Shown piece after piece: positions 16,623-24,221 of a stretch of 24,221 nucleotides of DNA; position 1 is the first letter of the stretch, and every line of letters begins with the position of its first letter. The stretch is from an uncultured Bacteroidales bacterium. GTDB taxonomy: Bacteria > Bacteroidota > Bacteroidia > Bacteroidales > F082. The DNA is taken from positions 1 through 24,221 of the forward strand of contig CALBNV010000079.1 of NCBI GenBank assembly GCA_937896895.1, in the 5' to 3' direction. Below the pieces are notes generated by a model. That model made no database searches, had not been told where the DNA came from, and saw nothing but the letters and a program-made list of their open reading frames with translations. The translations under genes and the position numbers were made by a program.

Positions 16623-17701
16623 TGGAAATAATTGACAAGTTAGAAGAGATAAAAGAACGCTGGGAGGGGTTGCGCGAGCAGCTCAACGACCCTGAGTTGA
16701 TGAACGACATGAAACGTTACGTCAAGGTGAACAAGGACTACAAAGACCTTGAGCCTGTGATAGATGCGTTCAACCAATACAAGAATTACCTCGCGAACAT
16801 CGAGGAGGCGAAGGAGATTCTGAAGACGGAGAAAGACGAAGACATGCGTGAGATGGCGCAGGAGGAACTCGACAAGGCGACGGAGAAGTCGGCGAAGCTC
16901 GAGGAAGACATCCGTCTGATGCTCATCCCGAAGGACCCGACCGACGGCAAGAACGCCGTTATGGAGATTCGCGCGGGCACCGGCGGCGACGAGGCTGCCA
17001 TCTTCGCGGGCGACCTCTACAGGATGTATATCAAGTTCTGCGAGGCGAAAAACTGGAAGGTCGAGACCGTCGATGCCAATGAAGGCACCGCCGGCGGATT
17101 CAAGGAGATCGTGTTCAACGTCACAGGCGACGGCGCGTACGGACTTCTGAAGTTCGAGTCGGGCGTGCACCGCGTGCAGCGCGTGCCTAAGACAGAGACG
17201 CAAGGCCGCATCCACACCTCAGCCGCGTCAGTGGTGGTGCTCCCCGAAGCCGAAGAGTTCGACGTCGAGCTTCTCGACAAAGACATCAAGAAAGAGGTTT
17301 ATTGCGCGGCGTCAGGCCCTGGCGGACAATGCGTCAACACCACATACAGCGCGGTGCGACTCACCCACATCCCGACAGGCGTGGTGGTGAGCTGCATCGA
17401 CGAACGCTCACAAGCCAAGAACATGGCCAAGGCCATGAAAATCCTCAGGACACGCATCTACGAACAGGAATACAACAAATACATGGAGGAGGTCTGTTCG
17501 AAGCGTAAGACCATGGTCTCGACCGGCGACCGCTCGGCCAAGATACGCACCTACAACTACCCGCAGGGACGCGTCACCGACCACCGCATCGGATTCACCG
17601 TGTATAACCTCACCTCCGTCATGGACGGCGACCTGACATCATTCATTGAGAACCTCCAGATGGCGGAGAACGCCGAGAGGTTGAAGGAGAGCATGGAATA
17701 G
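16622..17701 (+). CDS. prfA: Peptide chain release factor 1 (RF1)
   Basis: RF1 reads UAA and UAG on the ribosome and hydrolyses the peptidyl-tRNA ester. The 359-residue length is normal. The catalytic GGQ is at 234-236 (SGPGGQCVNTT), and the Gln there is methylated in many bacteria. The stop-codon-reading PxT motif is PKT (189-191, HRVQRVPKTETQGRIHTS) where E. coli has PAT. RAGTGGDEAAIFAGDL and NYPQGRVTDHRI are further family signatures. The RF1-type loop and lack of an SPF motif exclude RF2. It overlaps purM by one base and precedes pyrF by 32 bp, so it is in the same operon. Confidence 0.97.
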   Translation: MEIIDKLEEIKERWEGLREQLNDPELMNDMKRYVKVNKDYKDLEPVIDAFNQYKNYLANIEEAKEILKTEKDEDMREMAQEELDKATEKSAKLEEDIRLMLIPKDPTDGKNAVMEIRAGTGGDEAAIFAGDLYRMYIKFCEAKNWKVETVDANEGTAGGFKEIVFNVTGDGAYGLLKFESGVHRVQRVPKTETQGRIHTSAASVVVLPEAEEFDVELLDKDIKKEVYCAASGPGGQCVNTTYSAVRLTHIPTGVVVSCIDERSQAKNMAKAMKILRTRIYEQEYNKYMEEVCSKRKTMVSTGDRSAKIRTYNYPQGRVTDHRIGFTVYNLTSVMDGDLTSFIENLQMAENAERLKESME

Positions 17702-17733
17702 TCAGTTAAAAGTTAAAAGATTACAATCGCAAC

Positions 17734-18543
17734 ATGAACAAGCAGCAAATCATAGAACAAATCCGCGCGAAGAAGTCGTTCCTTTGCGTCGGTCTCGACA
17801 CAGACATCAAGAAAATACCGCAGCATCTTCTCAATGAAGAAGACCCCGTCTTCGCATTCAACAAGGCCATCATCGACGCCACCGCGAAATACGCCATCGC
17901 CTTCAAGCCGAACACGGCGTTCTATGAGGTCTATGGCGCGAAAGGCTGGGCAAGTCTCGAAAAGACAATCAATTACATAAAGTCAAATTACCCTGAGATG
18001 TTCGTCATCGCCGACGCAAAACGCGGCGACATCGGCAACACCTCCGCCAACTACGCACGCGCCTTCTTCGAGACGCTCAACGCCGACGCCATCACCGTGG
18101 CACCTTACATGGGCGTTGACTCCGTCGAGCCTTTCCTCGGCTTCGACGGCAAATGGGTGATCCTTCTTGCCCTGACATCAAACAAAGGCTCGAAAGACTT
18201 CCAATATCTCAACATCGAAGGCAAGGAGTTATACAAAAACGTCTTGGCGAAATCGGCTGAATGGGCTGGCAGCGACAAGATGATGTACGTCGTCGGTGCG
18301 ACGCATCCCGAGGAGCTCGGCGAGATACGCAGGCTTCTGCCGGAGCATTTCCTCCTCGTCCCGGGTGTCGGGGCGCAGGGCGGCGACCTTCAGGCTGTCG
18401 CGAAGTTCGGCCTCAACAAAGACTGCGGCCTCATCGTCAACTCGTCACGCGGCATCATCTACGCCTCCAACGGCGAGGACTTCGCGGAAAGGGCCGCCGA
18501 AGAGGCAAGGAAACTGCAGGAGCAGATGGCAGCCGTTTTGTAG
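17734..18543 (+). CDS. pyrF: Orotidine 5'-phosphate decarboxylase, subfamily 2
   Basis: PyrF decarboxylates OMP to UMP, the last step of de novo pyrimidine synthesis. The 269-residue protein shows CVGLDTDIKKIP (18-29), FKPNTAFYE (57-65), the catalytic Asp/Lys array IADAKRGDIGNT (92-103), VGATHPEEL, LVPGVGAQGGD and NSSRGIIYA at the phosphate site. The DAKRGDIGNT form and length place it in the subfamily 2 enzymes found in mycobacteria and Bacteroidota rather than the shorter E. coli type. It is the last gene of the purM operon. A CTTTATA-type repeat in inverted orientation starts right at its stop codon. Confidence 0.96.
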   Translation: MNKQQIIEQIRAKKSFLCVGLDTDIKKIPQHLLNEEDPVFAFNKAIIDATAKYAIAFKPNTAFYEVYGAKGWASLEKTINYIKSNYPEMFVIADAKRGDIGNTSANYARAFFETLNADAITVAPYMGVDSVEPFLGFDGKWVILLALTSNKGSKDFQYLNIEGKELYKNVLAKSAEWAGSDKMMYVVGATHPEELGEIRRLLPEHFLLVPGVGAQGGDLQAVAKFGLNKDCGLIVNSSRGIIYASNGEDFAERAAEEARKLQEQMAAVL

Positions 18544-18659
18544 TATAAAGTTATAAAGTATAAAGTTAAAAGGGCGCGAAGCGGACAAAATGTTTGCCTT
18601 GCGCTTTTTATGTCCTTAAAAAATTTTCCAAAAAGCGACTCCAAGTCACAAAAGATTTA

Positions 18660-18667
18660 TATCTTTG
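18660..18667 (+). promoter_or_regulatory. -7 promoter element of the Rpn-family gene
   Basis: TATCTTTG fits TAnnTTTG and lies 25 bp before the ATG at 18693. This supports that start and argues against the longer open frame from 18594, whose first codons overlap the promoter region. No clear -33 element is visible. Confidence 0.65.
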
Positions 18668-18692
18668 CGGTCAGGTCAAAAACGTAAAATAT

Positions 18693-19589
18693 ATGACTAC
18701 ATTATTCGATTACAGCGGAGTGCGTTACATCAACCCGCTCACTGACTTCGGCTTCAAGAAGATTTTCGGCGACAAGGAGGTGATGAAAGCCTTTCTCACC
18801 GACCTGCTTCAGCCGAGTTCACCGATAAAAGACCTTGTTTTCCTTGACAAGGAGTTAGGCCCTGACAACGAGACATTCAGAGGCGTCATATACGACCTGC
18901 GCTGCATGACGGAAGACGGAGGCGAGTTTATCGTCGAGATGCAGAACCGCGGGCAGGAGCACTTCAGCGAGAGGATCCTTTATTATCTGTCACGTTCGTT
19001 CTCGAATCAGAAAGGGGCGGGCGACAAGAACTGGGATTATAGCCTGAAGCCTATTTATGGCGTGTTTTTCCTGAATTTCCACATGAAAGGATTCAAGCCG
19101 CGGTACCTGAGGACAATTCAGATGACTGTCAGTGAGACCGGCGAGTTGTTCTCAGACAAACTCAAGGCTTTCACGTTGGAAATTCCTGATTTCAAAGACA
19201 AGTCAGAAGACTACCCGAAGACAAAGATTGAATATTGGCTGTACATCTTGGCTAATATGCAGAATTTCAAGGGGCAGCTGCCTTTCACACAGGAACAACC
19301 AGCATTCAAGAAAGTCGGCAGAATCTCAGAGATAGCCCACCTGACACCTGACGACCTGCGGTCATACGACAAAAATATGGATAACATCCGCACCAACAAC
19401 GAGGTCATGAGTTTCGCCAGAAATGAAGGCAGAGAGGAAGGTCGAGAAAAAGGCAGAGAAGAAGGTATAAGAGAAGGCATGAAAGAAGGCATTTATAAAG
19501 TCGCAAAAAGCATGAAAGAAATGGGGCTGCCGATGGCCCAGATAACACAGGCGACAGAGTTGCCAGAAGATGAAATTGCCGCATTGTAA
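18693..19589 (+). CDS. Rpn family / PD-(D/E)XK nuclease family putative transposase
   Basis: A 298-residue protein of the recombination-promoting nuclease type (PF12784 or DUF4351-like group), common in many copies in Bacteroidota. The N-terminus YINPLTDFGFKKIFG (12-26) is characteristic. The restriction-endonuclease-like core is visible as Asp68 in VIYDLR and ExQ in FIVEMQ (Glu82, Gln84). Rpn proteins in E. coli are DNA endonucleases implicated in RecA-independent recombination and phage defence. Residues about 245-270 form a Gly-x-x-x-Gly-like charged repeat (NEGREEGREKGREEG), encoded by near-tandem GAAGG-rich DNA, which in related genes varies in length. It has its own promoter and ends at a hairpin. 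No terminal inverted repeats or target duplications were noticed, so active mobility is not shown. Confidence 0.88.
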   Translation: MTTLFDYSGVRYINPLTDFGFKKIFGDKEVMKAFLTDLLQPSSPIKDLVFLDKELGPDNETFRGVIYDLRCMTEDGGEFIVEMQNRGQEHFSERILYYLSRSFSNQKGAGDKNWDYSLKPIYGVFFLNFHMKGFKPRYLRTIQMTVSETGELFSDKLKAFTLEIPDFKDKSEDYPKTKIEYWLYILANMQNFKGQLPFTQEQPAFKKVGRISEIAHLTPDDLRSYDKNMDNIRTNNEVMSFARNEGREEGREKGREEGIREGMKEGIYKVAKSMKEMGLPMAQITQATELPEDEIAAL

Positions 19590-19628
19590 ACACAAAGTTC
19601 TTTCACATCTTCTCGTATGGACAACTAA

Positions 19629-19661
19629 AAAGGACTGACGCAGCTTAAACGTCAGCCCTTT
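19629..19661. terminator. Bidirectional terminator between converging genes
   Basis: AAAGGACTGACG (19629-19640), 9-nt loop, CGTCAGCCCTTT (19650-19661): a 12-bp stem with one A/C mismatch and A/T-rich flanks. It lies between the Rpn gene and the converging T9SS-substrate gene, so it can serve both. Confidence 0.8.
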
Positions 19662-19694
19662 AAATTTTATAACTTTCAACCTTTAACTGAAAAG

Positions 19695-21455
19695 TTATCT
19701 TGCGACAGCGATTTTCTGTGTCTTCACACTGCCGTCGTTGGCAACGACCTTGACGAAATAAACGCCATTGTCGAATGAAGCGACATTCACTGTTGTCTTG
19801 ACAGAACCCTCAACGTCAGCGACCATCTGGCCGAGAGAGTTGTAAACCTCAACGGTCTTGATGCTCTCGCCCTCAACAAAGAGTGTGCTGTTTGCAGGGT
19901 TAGGATAAACCTTCAGGTTGCTCATGGCATTTTCGCCGACTGCACTCGGTTTCCTGTTGATCCTCATGAGATCCGAATTTTGCGAGCCGAACTCACCGTT
20001 GTCTTCATCCATACCGACGATGTATTTGTCTGCGACTTTGATCTTGTACCAGCCGTCGCCGTATGCGCAGCAGATACCGTTGTCGTTGTCATCATAGATG
20101 TTGAACAGGTAATCCGCATCTGTCGGAAGGTCTTCGATCGTCTCGACATGGAGCTGCGTACCGCCTGATGAGATGAGGTGAGCATACGGGCCGCCTTCGG
20201 CAACGACCTCACCAAGCGAATTGATGAGCTTCCATGTGGTCTGTTCGCCGAACTGGTCCTGGTTGATGTAGATCTTCATCGTTGTCGTCTCGCCATCAAT
20301 CGGCTCTGTCTCAACCCATTCGTCGCAGACCGCCGTGAAATTAACTTCGTAAGGATAATCCTGACCGTTAGCCTTCACTATCGTGAGCTTGCCGGCGTTT
20401 GTCCCAAATGGAATCTCCATGTCGAAAGAGATGCTCTCCCCCGCTTTTGGAGCAAGATCGCCGTCCCATTCAAATTCCGATACGGCGCCACCAATTTCAA
20501 CTTTATATTGAATTGAAGTGAGATTTTCTGTTCCACCGTTTAACAAAGTGAAGTCAAATGTCTTGACCTGGCTGCAAATCGCCACCGCACGTTGGCTGAC
20601 ACTCTTGATGACAGGATAGATAGGCTCGTCTGAACCCTGTGACGTCTCAAGCATGTTGGCGGAAAGGATGTTGCGCGCCGGGTTGTTCGTTGTCCTTGCG
20701 CAGACGAAAGCGAGGAAGTGGACGTTGTTGATGTCAACCTCGACGCCATTCGGAGAGCCGATCATCTCAGGAATAGCGTATGTGTATTCCTTTGTGATGA
20801 GTGTGCCGGCTGTCGTAGGTGTGATTGGGTCGCCCCATGCGCTCTCGCCGATCACATCGCGGAGGATGTGCATGTGGCAGTACTGCCCGCCGACCCACTG
20901 TGACGGGTTCGAGGCACCGCCGCTCTGCGAGCCCCAGATGCTGTCCTGAAGCATATAGACAGTGAGATAGTTCGTTGACTCTGTGCTGTTTCCGGTGTAA
21001 TAGACCTCAACTGTGATGCTGGCTTCACGTGTCTCCGGGTTGATGACGACCTGTCCGCCCACGTTGAGTTCTGAAGCCTGTGCCAACTGCTGGGATGCAA
21101 GGCCGTTCCATGCGCTGCGGCTCTGGCCGGATGATGTCGAACGGTTGACGACACCCGTCGGATAACTACTGATTGAGAATCCGCCGTGGATGGTGTTGCC
21201 GTCTGTTGTGTTGAAGTTAGGATAACTTGTCGGAGCATAGCCGCCTGCATGAATGTTGACAGCCCACACCCGGCCAGGATTGTTGTTGCAGATTTGGTTT
21301 GCGATGACGTGTCCGTCCGGGCAATAGCCGCAGTTACGGCCAGTGAACTCTTCAATGACGACGTTCCTGTTTGCAGGCTCTGTCGATACGAACATCTGTG
21401 CGCTTGCCATGAAGCCGGTCACAAGTCCTAATACGAGAAATGTAAGTTTTTTCAT
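19695..21455 (-). CDS. Secreted Omp28-like protein with T9SS type A sorting domain
   Basis: A 586-residue exported protein. The signal peptide covers residues 1-19 (MKKLTFLVLGLVTGFMASA). An Omp28-like domain follows, with a thioredoxin-like start VVIEEFTGRNCGYCPDGH whose CxxC is at 42-45. A middle domain (about 392-500) contains YLFNIYDDNDNGICCAYGDG, an Asp/Gly-rich loop plus CC seen in other secreted Bacteroidota proteins and possibly Ca-binding. The last about 75 residues are a T9SS type A C-terminal domain (NLKVYPNPANSTLFV, VYNSLGQMV, FDNGVYFVKV). The protein is therefore probably sent across the outer membrane, then cleaved and surface-attached or released. Its function is unknown; redox or adhesive roles are possible. 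It stands alone on the minus strand, 111 bp from ilvE. Confidence 0.92.
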   Translation of the reverse strand: MKKLTFLVLGLVTGFMASAQMFVSTEPANRNVVIEEFTGRNCGYCPDGHVIANQICNNNPGRVWAVNIHAGGYAPTSYPNFNTTDGNTIHGGFSISSYPTGVVNRSTSSGQSRSAWNGLASQQLAQASELNVGGQVVINPETREASITVEVYYTGNSTESTNYLTVYMLQDSIWGSQSGGASNPSQWVGGQYCHMHILRDVIGESAWGDPITPTTAGTLITKEYTYAIPEMIGSPNGVEVDINNVHFLAFVCARTTNNPARNILSANMLETSQGSDEPIYPVIKSVSQRAVAICSQVKTFDFTLLNGGTENLTSIQYKVEIGGAVSEFEWDGDLAPKAGESISFDMEIPFGTNAGKLTIVKANGQDYPYEVNFTAVCDEWVETEPIDGETTTMKIYINQDQFGEQTTWKLINSLGEVVAEGGPYAHLISSGGTQLHVETIEDLPTDADYLFNIYDDNDNGICCAYGDGWYKIKVADKYIVGMDEDNGEFGSQNSDLMRINRKPSAVGENAMSNLKVYPNPANSTLFVEGESIKTVEVYNSLGQMVADVEGSVKTTVNVASFDNGVYFVKVVANDGSVKTQKIAVAR

Positions 21456-21566
21456 CTTTTTAATTGATTAATAATTGATTATGATTTATTTTTGAATTTG
21501 AAAAAAGAGGAAAGTGGAAATCTGCTCTCTTTTCTCATTCCTCTCTCCTCTTTTAACTTTTAACGC

Positions 21567-22598
21567 TTAAAGCTCAACTTCAGTATTCCAGCCGAACTCG
21601 TCCTTCTCGGCGCCTGTCTGGATGCCGCGGAGTTTGTTGTAAAGTTTCTGGCTCCACGGACCCGGCTTGCCGTCACCGAACTGGTATGACTTACCTGTAT
21701 CAGGGTCGTCGATGCGTGAGATCGGGCTGATGACTGCTGCTGTTCCACATGCGCCAGCCTCCTCGAATGTGGCGAGTTCCTCTTCAGCGATAGGACGGCG
21801 TTCAACCTTCATGCCGAGGCTTTCAGCAAGCTGCATCAAGCTCTTGTTGGTGATTGACGGAAGGATTGATGTCGATTTCGGAGTGATGTATGTGTTGTCT
21901 TTGATAGCGAAGAAGTTAGCTGCGCCGGCTTCGTCGATGTATTTCTTTTCCTTTGCGTCGAGATAGAACTCACATGCGTACTGACCGCCGTGGCAGGCTT
22001 CTGTATGAGCGCGCAATGATGCCGCGTAGTTGCCGCCGACCTTGTAGATACCTGTTCCGAGAGGTGCCGAACGGTCGTACTTGCGTGTGATGACGTATGG
22101 ATTGGCCATGAAACCGCCCTTGAAATACGGGCCCACCGGTGTGGCGAACACGACGAACAGATATTCATCAGCCGGTTTCACACCAACGCGGGCGCCTGTG
22201 CCGATGAGCAACGGACGGAGGTACAACGAAGCGCCGCTCTCGTATGTCGGGACGAACTCCTTGTTGACCTGTACGCATTTAATCATAGCTTCTTTGAATT
22301 TCTCCATTGGGAAACGTGGCATGCAGATGCCGTCGCATGATGTCTCGAGACGTTTCGCGTTCTCTTCCATGCGGAAGATGCGGACTTTGCCGTCAACGCC
22401 GCGGTGAGCCTTCAGGCCTTCGAAAGCCTCCTGACCGTAGTGCAGGCATGTGGCCGCCATGTGGATGTTGATTGTCTCTTCCGAGCAGATTTCAAGCTCG
22501 CCCCACTCACCGTTACGGTAGTAGCAGCGGACGTTGTAGTTTGTTTTCAGATAACCGAACGGGAGTGAACCCCAGTCAATGTCTTTTGTGTTTTGCAT
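21567..22598 (-). CDS. ilvE: Branched-chain amino acid aminotransferase
   Basis: A fold type IV PLP enzyme that interconverts Leu, Ile and Val with their 2-keto acids, using glutamate or 2-oxoglutarate, in the cytosol. The 343-residue length and motifs HYGQEAFEGLKAHR (53-66), YLRPLLIGTG (126-135) and GIYKVGGNYAAS (183-194) fit the longer bacterial and eukaryotic-type BCAT branch. Lys186 is the expected PLP lysine. GACGTAAVISPI (282-293) is the phosphate-binding end. It has its own promoter at 22643-22650. No other branched-chain biosynthesis genes are in view. Confidence 0.96.
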   Translation of the reverse strand: MQNTKDIDWGSLPFGYLKTNYNVRCYYRNGEWGELEICSEETINIHMAATCLHYGQEAFEGLKAHRGVDGKVRIFRMEENAKRLETSCDGICMPRFPMEKFKEAMIKCVQVNKEFVPTYESGASLYLRPLLIGTGARVGVKPADEYLFVVFATPVGPYFKGGFMANPYVITRKYDRSAPLGTGIYKVGGNYAASLRAHTEACHGGQYACEFYLDAKEKKYIDEAGAANFFAIKDNTYITPKSTSILPSITNKSLMQLAESLGMKVERRPIAEEELATFEEAGACGTAAVISPISRIDDPDTGKSYQFGDGKPGPWSQKLYNKLRGIQTGAEKDEFGWNTEVEL

Positions 22599-22642
22599 GA
22601 TATTATATTTTTTAAGTTGATAAATTCATTTTTTTCAAACTG

Positions 22643-22675
22643 CAAAGATACAATTTTTTTGATAATGGCTCCCAA
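22643..22675 (-). promoter_or_regulatory. Promoter of ilvE
   Basis: CAAAGATA on the plus strand (22643-22650) is TATCTTTG on the minus strand, a full TAnnTTTG match about 45 bp before the ilvE ATG. CAA at 22673-22675 gives a TTG -33 with 22 bp spacing, slightly long. Confidence 0.7.
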
Positions 22676-22714
22676 CTTTGAAAATATTTTAAATGTCATG
22701 AAAAACAACGTGAG

Positions 22715-23575
22715 CTAATGCTGTCTCAGCACTATGTTCCAGCCGCAAGTGCTTGACGGACGGTACGTCCCGTTCCAGAGATCGAAGCCGTCCTTGCAAA
22801 TCGTCATTCTTTGGCTCTCCATCTGCTTCGCCATCGGGATGTCGAGACGGAAGCTGCCGGTCTCGTCGGTCAGTGTTTTGATGTCTTGCACGATGACAGC
22901 GGCTCCGGCGACGGGTCTTCCCTGCTCGTCGATGACATTGCCGAAGATGACGCCGAGGCTGTTGTCGCGACGTAACGGCAGCGTCAACGATTTCTTCATC
23001 TTCATCGTCGTGTCAACAGTTTGATAGCCAGATGATTCAAGGACGAGATGCATTGTCTTGTATTTGTCGCCAAAAGGTATGTTTTCAATCAGGATTGTCG
23101 TGTTTGTCCTGTTCACCGGCACTTTGACGGGTTCGTTGCCGTTGATGCTGTATGTGACTACGCCCGACTCGAACGGGAGCGACGGGATGGAATATTCGGT
23201 GTCTTCGGCCACGTTCACCTTGATGTCCAAGGGTTTGAAGACGAGCCAGCAGATGACGAAAACGAGCAGTGCTGTCGCGAACAACGCGCTCAGGCAAGCC
23301 ACACGTCTCTTGTGTTTCGCATTCGCGTCGATGATGCCGTCCATGACGAGGCGGCGGACGACCACGTCGTAGGCCATCTCGGAGAACCGTTCCACCGCCA
23401 TTTTCTGGAACGCCATCGCGCGGCTCGCCTCGACAGCCTCCTCCAAGGCCTTCTCGTCAGACGCGAAATACGCCTTGACGAGGCCTTTCTCATCCTCGTT
23501 GGTCAAGCCGTCAAGATAGCGGGCGAGCAGTTCCTCCGGTAACTTATCTGTTTTTTCTGACATATCCTCCGTCAA
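22715..23575 (-). CDS. Putative membrane anti-sigma factor with carboxypeptidase-regulatory-like domain
   Basis: A 286-residue single-pass membrane protein. The N-terminal about 88 residues (LPEELLARYLDGLTNEDEK and helices after it) resemble cytosolic sigma-binding domains of Bacteroidota anti-sigma factors, with no zinc HxxxCxxC motif. One membrane helix spans about 93-113. The extracytoplasmic part has a PEGA-like beta domain (about 135-203) and a carboxypeptidase-regulatory-like domain (208-285, GNVIDEQGRPVAGAAVIVQD). Its start lies inside the sigma gene (32-bp overlap), pointing to coupled translation of a sigma/anti-sigma pair. FecR anti-sigmas use a different periplasmic domain, so this is an unusual architecture. 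The anti-sigma role is inferred from position and layout, not shown by a known motif. Confidence 0.72.
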   Translation of the reverse strand: MTEDMSEKTDKLPEELLARYLDGLTNEDEKGLVKAYFASDEKALEEAVEASRAMAFQKMAVERFSEMAYDVVVRRLVMDGIIDANAKHKRRVACLSALFATALLVFVICWLVFKPLDIKVNVAEDTEYSIPSLPFESGVVTYSINGNEPVKVPVNRTNTTILIENIPFGDKYKTMHLVLESSGYQTVDTTMKMKKSLTLPLRRDNSLGVIFGNVIDEQGRPVAGAAVIVQDIKTLTDETGSFRLDIPMAKQMESQRMTICKDGFDLWNGTYRPSSTCGWNIVLRQH

Positions 23576-24128
23576 TTAGTTTCTTCAGTTCGACCTTCGC
23601 CCTTCTCGAAATCGTATAGACATTTTCGATGCTGACGCCCATGGACCTTGCGATCTCATCGGCTTTCATGCCTTTCCATTCCGACAAAAGGACATATTTA
23701 TACCTCGCGTTTTCGATACTATTTATAGCGTCGAGAAGTTCGAAACGCAGCAGATGCGCGTTGCCGTCCTCATATTCGATGATGTTCTCGTCGAGCAGCG
23801 TCGATCTCCCGTCTGATGCGGCCACTTCCTTTTTCTTTTCATCAAAAAACCTCACCAAAACCGTTGACAGCCAGGTATCAAGGCTGGAAAGGAAGTTGAA
23901 TTTCCTCAGTTTCTCCCAGCCATTTTTGTGCAAAAATAAATAAAATTCAGTTATCAGTTCCTCTTTTTTGACGTTAGACGAAAACGTGCGCCTGATAATG
24001 AATGAGAAAAGCTTGTCGCAGCGGTAAAACAGCAGGTACTCGATGGCATCTTCGTCATTGTTCATGACAGCCTCAAGCAGTTCCCTATCGGACAGCGACC
24101 TGAAATATTTAAGCCTTTTCCGCCTCAA
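23544..24128 (-). CDS. ECF-type RNA polymerase sigma factor
   Basis: A 194-residue sigma-70 family protein with only regions 2 and 4. Region 2 covers about 12-100 (LSDRELLEAVMNNDEDAIEYLL to LDTWLSTVLVRFFDEKKK). Region 4 covers about 128-185 with a helix-turn-helix MKADEIARSMGVSIENVYTI. It would direct RNA polymerase to a small regulon in response to an envelope signal. The start used is TTG at 24128; an in-frame TAG lies 15 bp further upstream, and the first internal ATG (24065) would cut off part of helix 2.1. The downstream membrane gene overlaps it by 32 bp. A perfect 26-bp tandem repeat occupies the upstream region. No susCD-like pair is adjacent, so the target genes are unknown. Confidence 0.85.
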   Translation of the reverse strand: MRRKRLKYFRSLSDRELLEAVMNNDEDAIEYLLFYRCDKLFSFIIRRTFSSNVKKEELITEFYLFLHKNGWEKLRKFNFLSSLDTWLSTVLVRFFDEKKKEVAASDGRSTLLDENIIEYEDGNAHLLRFELLDAINSIENARYKYVLLSEWKGMKADEIARSMGVSIENVYTISRRAKVELKKLIDGGYVRKNR

Positions 24129-24130
24129 CT

Positions 24131-24221
24131 CACAAGCATTTTTCTAACACAAGTTTCACAAGCATTTTTCTAACACAAGTTTCACAAGCATTTTTCTAAC
24201 ACAAGTTTCACAAGCATTTTT
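24131..24221. repeat. 26-bp perfect tandem repeat at window end
   Basis: The unit CACAAGCATTTTTCTAACAC plus AAGTTT repeats at 24131, 24157, 24183 and 24209, giving three full copies and a half copy cut by the end of the window. The copies are identical. The period is not a multiple of three, and the repeat lies two bases upstream of the sigma-factor start, within its probable 5' region. Confidence 0.95.

Noticed and set aside
18544..18620. Possible terminator after pyrF pairing AAAAGGGCGC with GCGCTTTTT
   Set aside because: The stem needs a two-base bulge and a loop of over 20 nt, so it is weaker than the clear hairpins at 12720 and 19629.
18594..18692. Longer start for the Rpn-family gene
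   Set aside because: The family N-terminus begins at 18693, and a TATCTTTG promoter element lies at 18660-18667 within the extension.
24131..24221. Possible CRISPR array
   Set aside because: The whole 26-bp unit is repeated exactly with no unique spacers, and no cas gene is present.

Overview
The window looks like chromosomal DNA of a Bacteroidota bacterium, most likely of the order Bacteroidales and probably uncultured or poorly characterised. Four things support this: TAnnTTTG-type -7 promoter elements in front of several genes; lineage-typical families (a DUF4290 protein, a fused SecDF, a PorE-like OmpA protein, a secreted protein with a type IX secretion C-terminal domain); weak Shine-Dalgarno signals; and strongly G/C-ending codons in most genes next to very AT-rich intergenic DNA.

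Layout from the left. 1-429 is non-coding and holds palindromic repeat elements and an AT-rich CTTTATAAA-type array, ending in a promoter. Then pcrA/uvrD helicase, a DUF4290 gene and murA form a tight plus-strand block (430-4746). A likely heat-shock unit grpE-dnaJ (4848-6607) follows, preceded by a palindrome and a sigma-54-like -24/-12 motif. A compositionally different hypothetical gene (6656-7204) sits between dnaJ and a two-gene ABC-2 exporter (7206-9455). secDF (9602-12694) has its own promoter and a strong terminator. Next comes an 820-residue PorE-like envelope protein whose last about 120 residues resemble a retropepsin with a lost active-site motif (12938-15400). purM, prfA and pyrF form a housekeeping operon (15456-18543). 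An Rpn/PD-(D/E)XK family gene (18693-19589) ends at a hairpin shared with the converging minus-strand genes.

The right part is on the minus strand. It holds an Omp28-like secreted protein with a T9SS sorting domain (19695-21455), a branched-chain aminotransferase (21567-22598), and an overlapping ECF-type sigma factor with a membrane protein that is probably its anti-sigma factor (22715-24128). The window ends inside a perfect 26-bp tandem repeat just upstream of the sigma gene.

Most of the window is housekeeping. SecDF, the PorE-like protein and the T9SS cargo all concern export to the cell surface. I did not find a clearly new multi-gene system. The points most worth checking are the degenerate retropepsin domain on the PorE-like protein, the sigma-54-like promoter of grpE-dnaJ, the Asp in place of the catalytic Cys in MurA, and the sigma/anti-sigma pair whose periplasmic part looks like a carboxypeptidase-regulatory domain.
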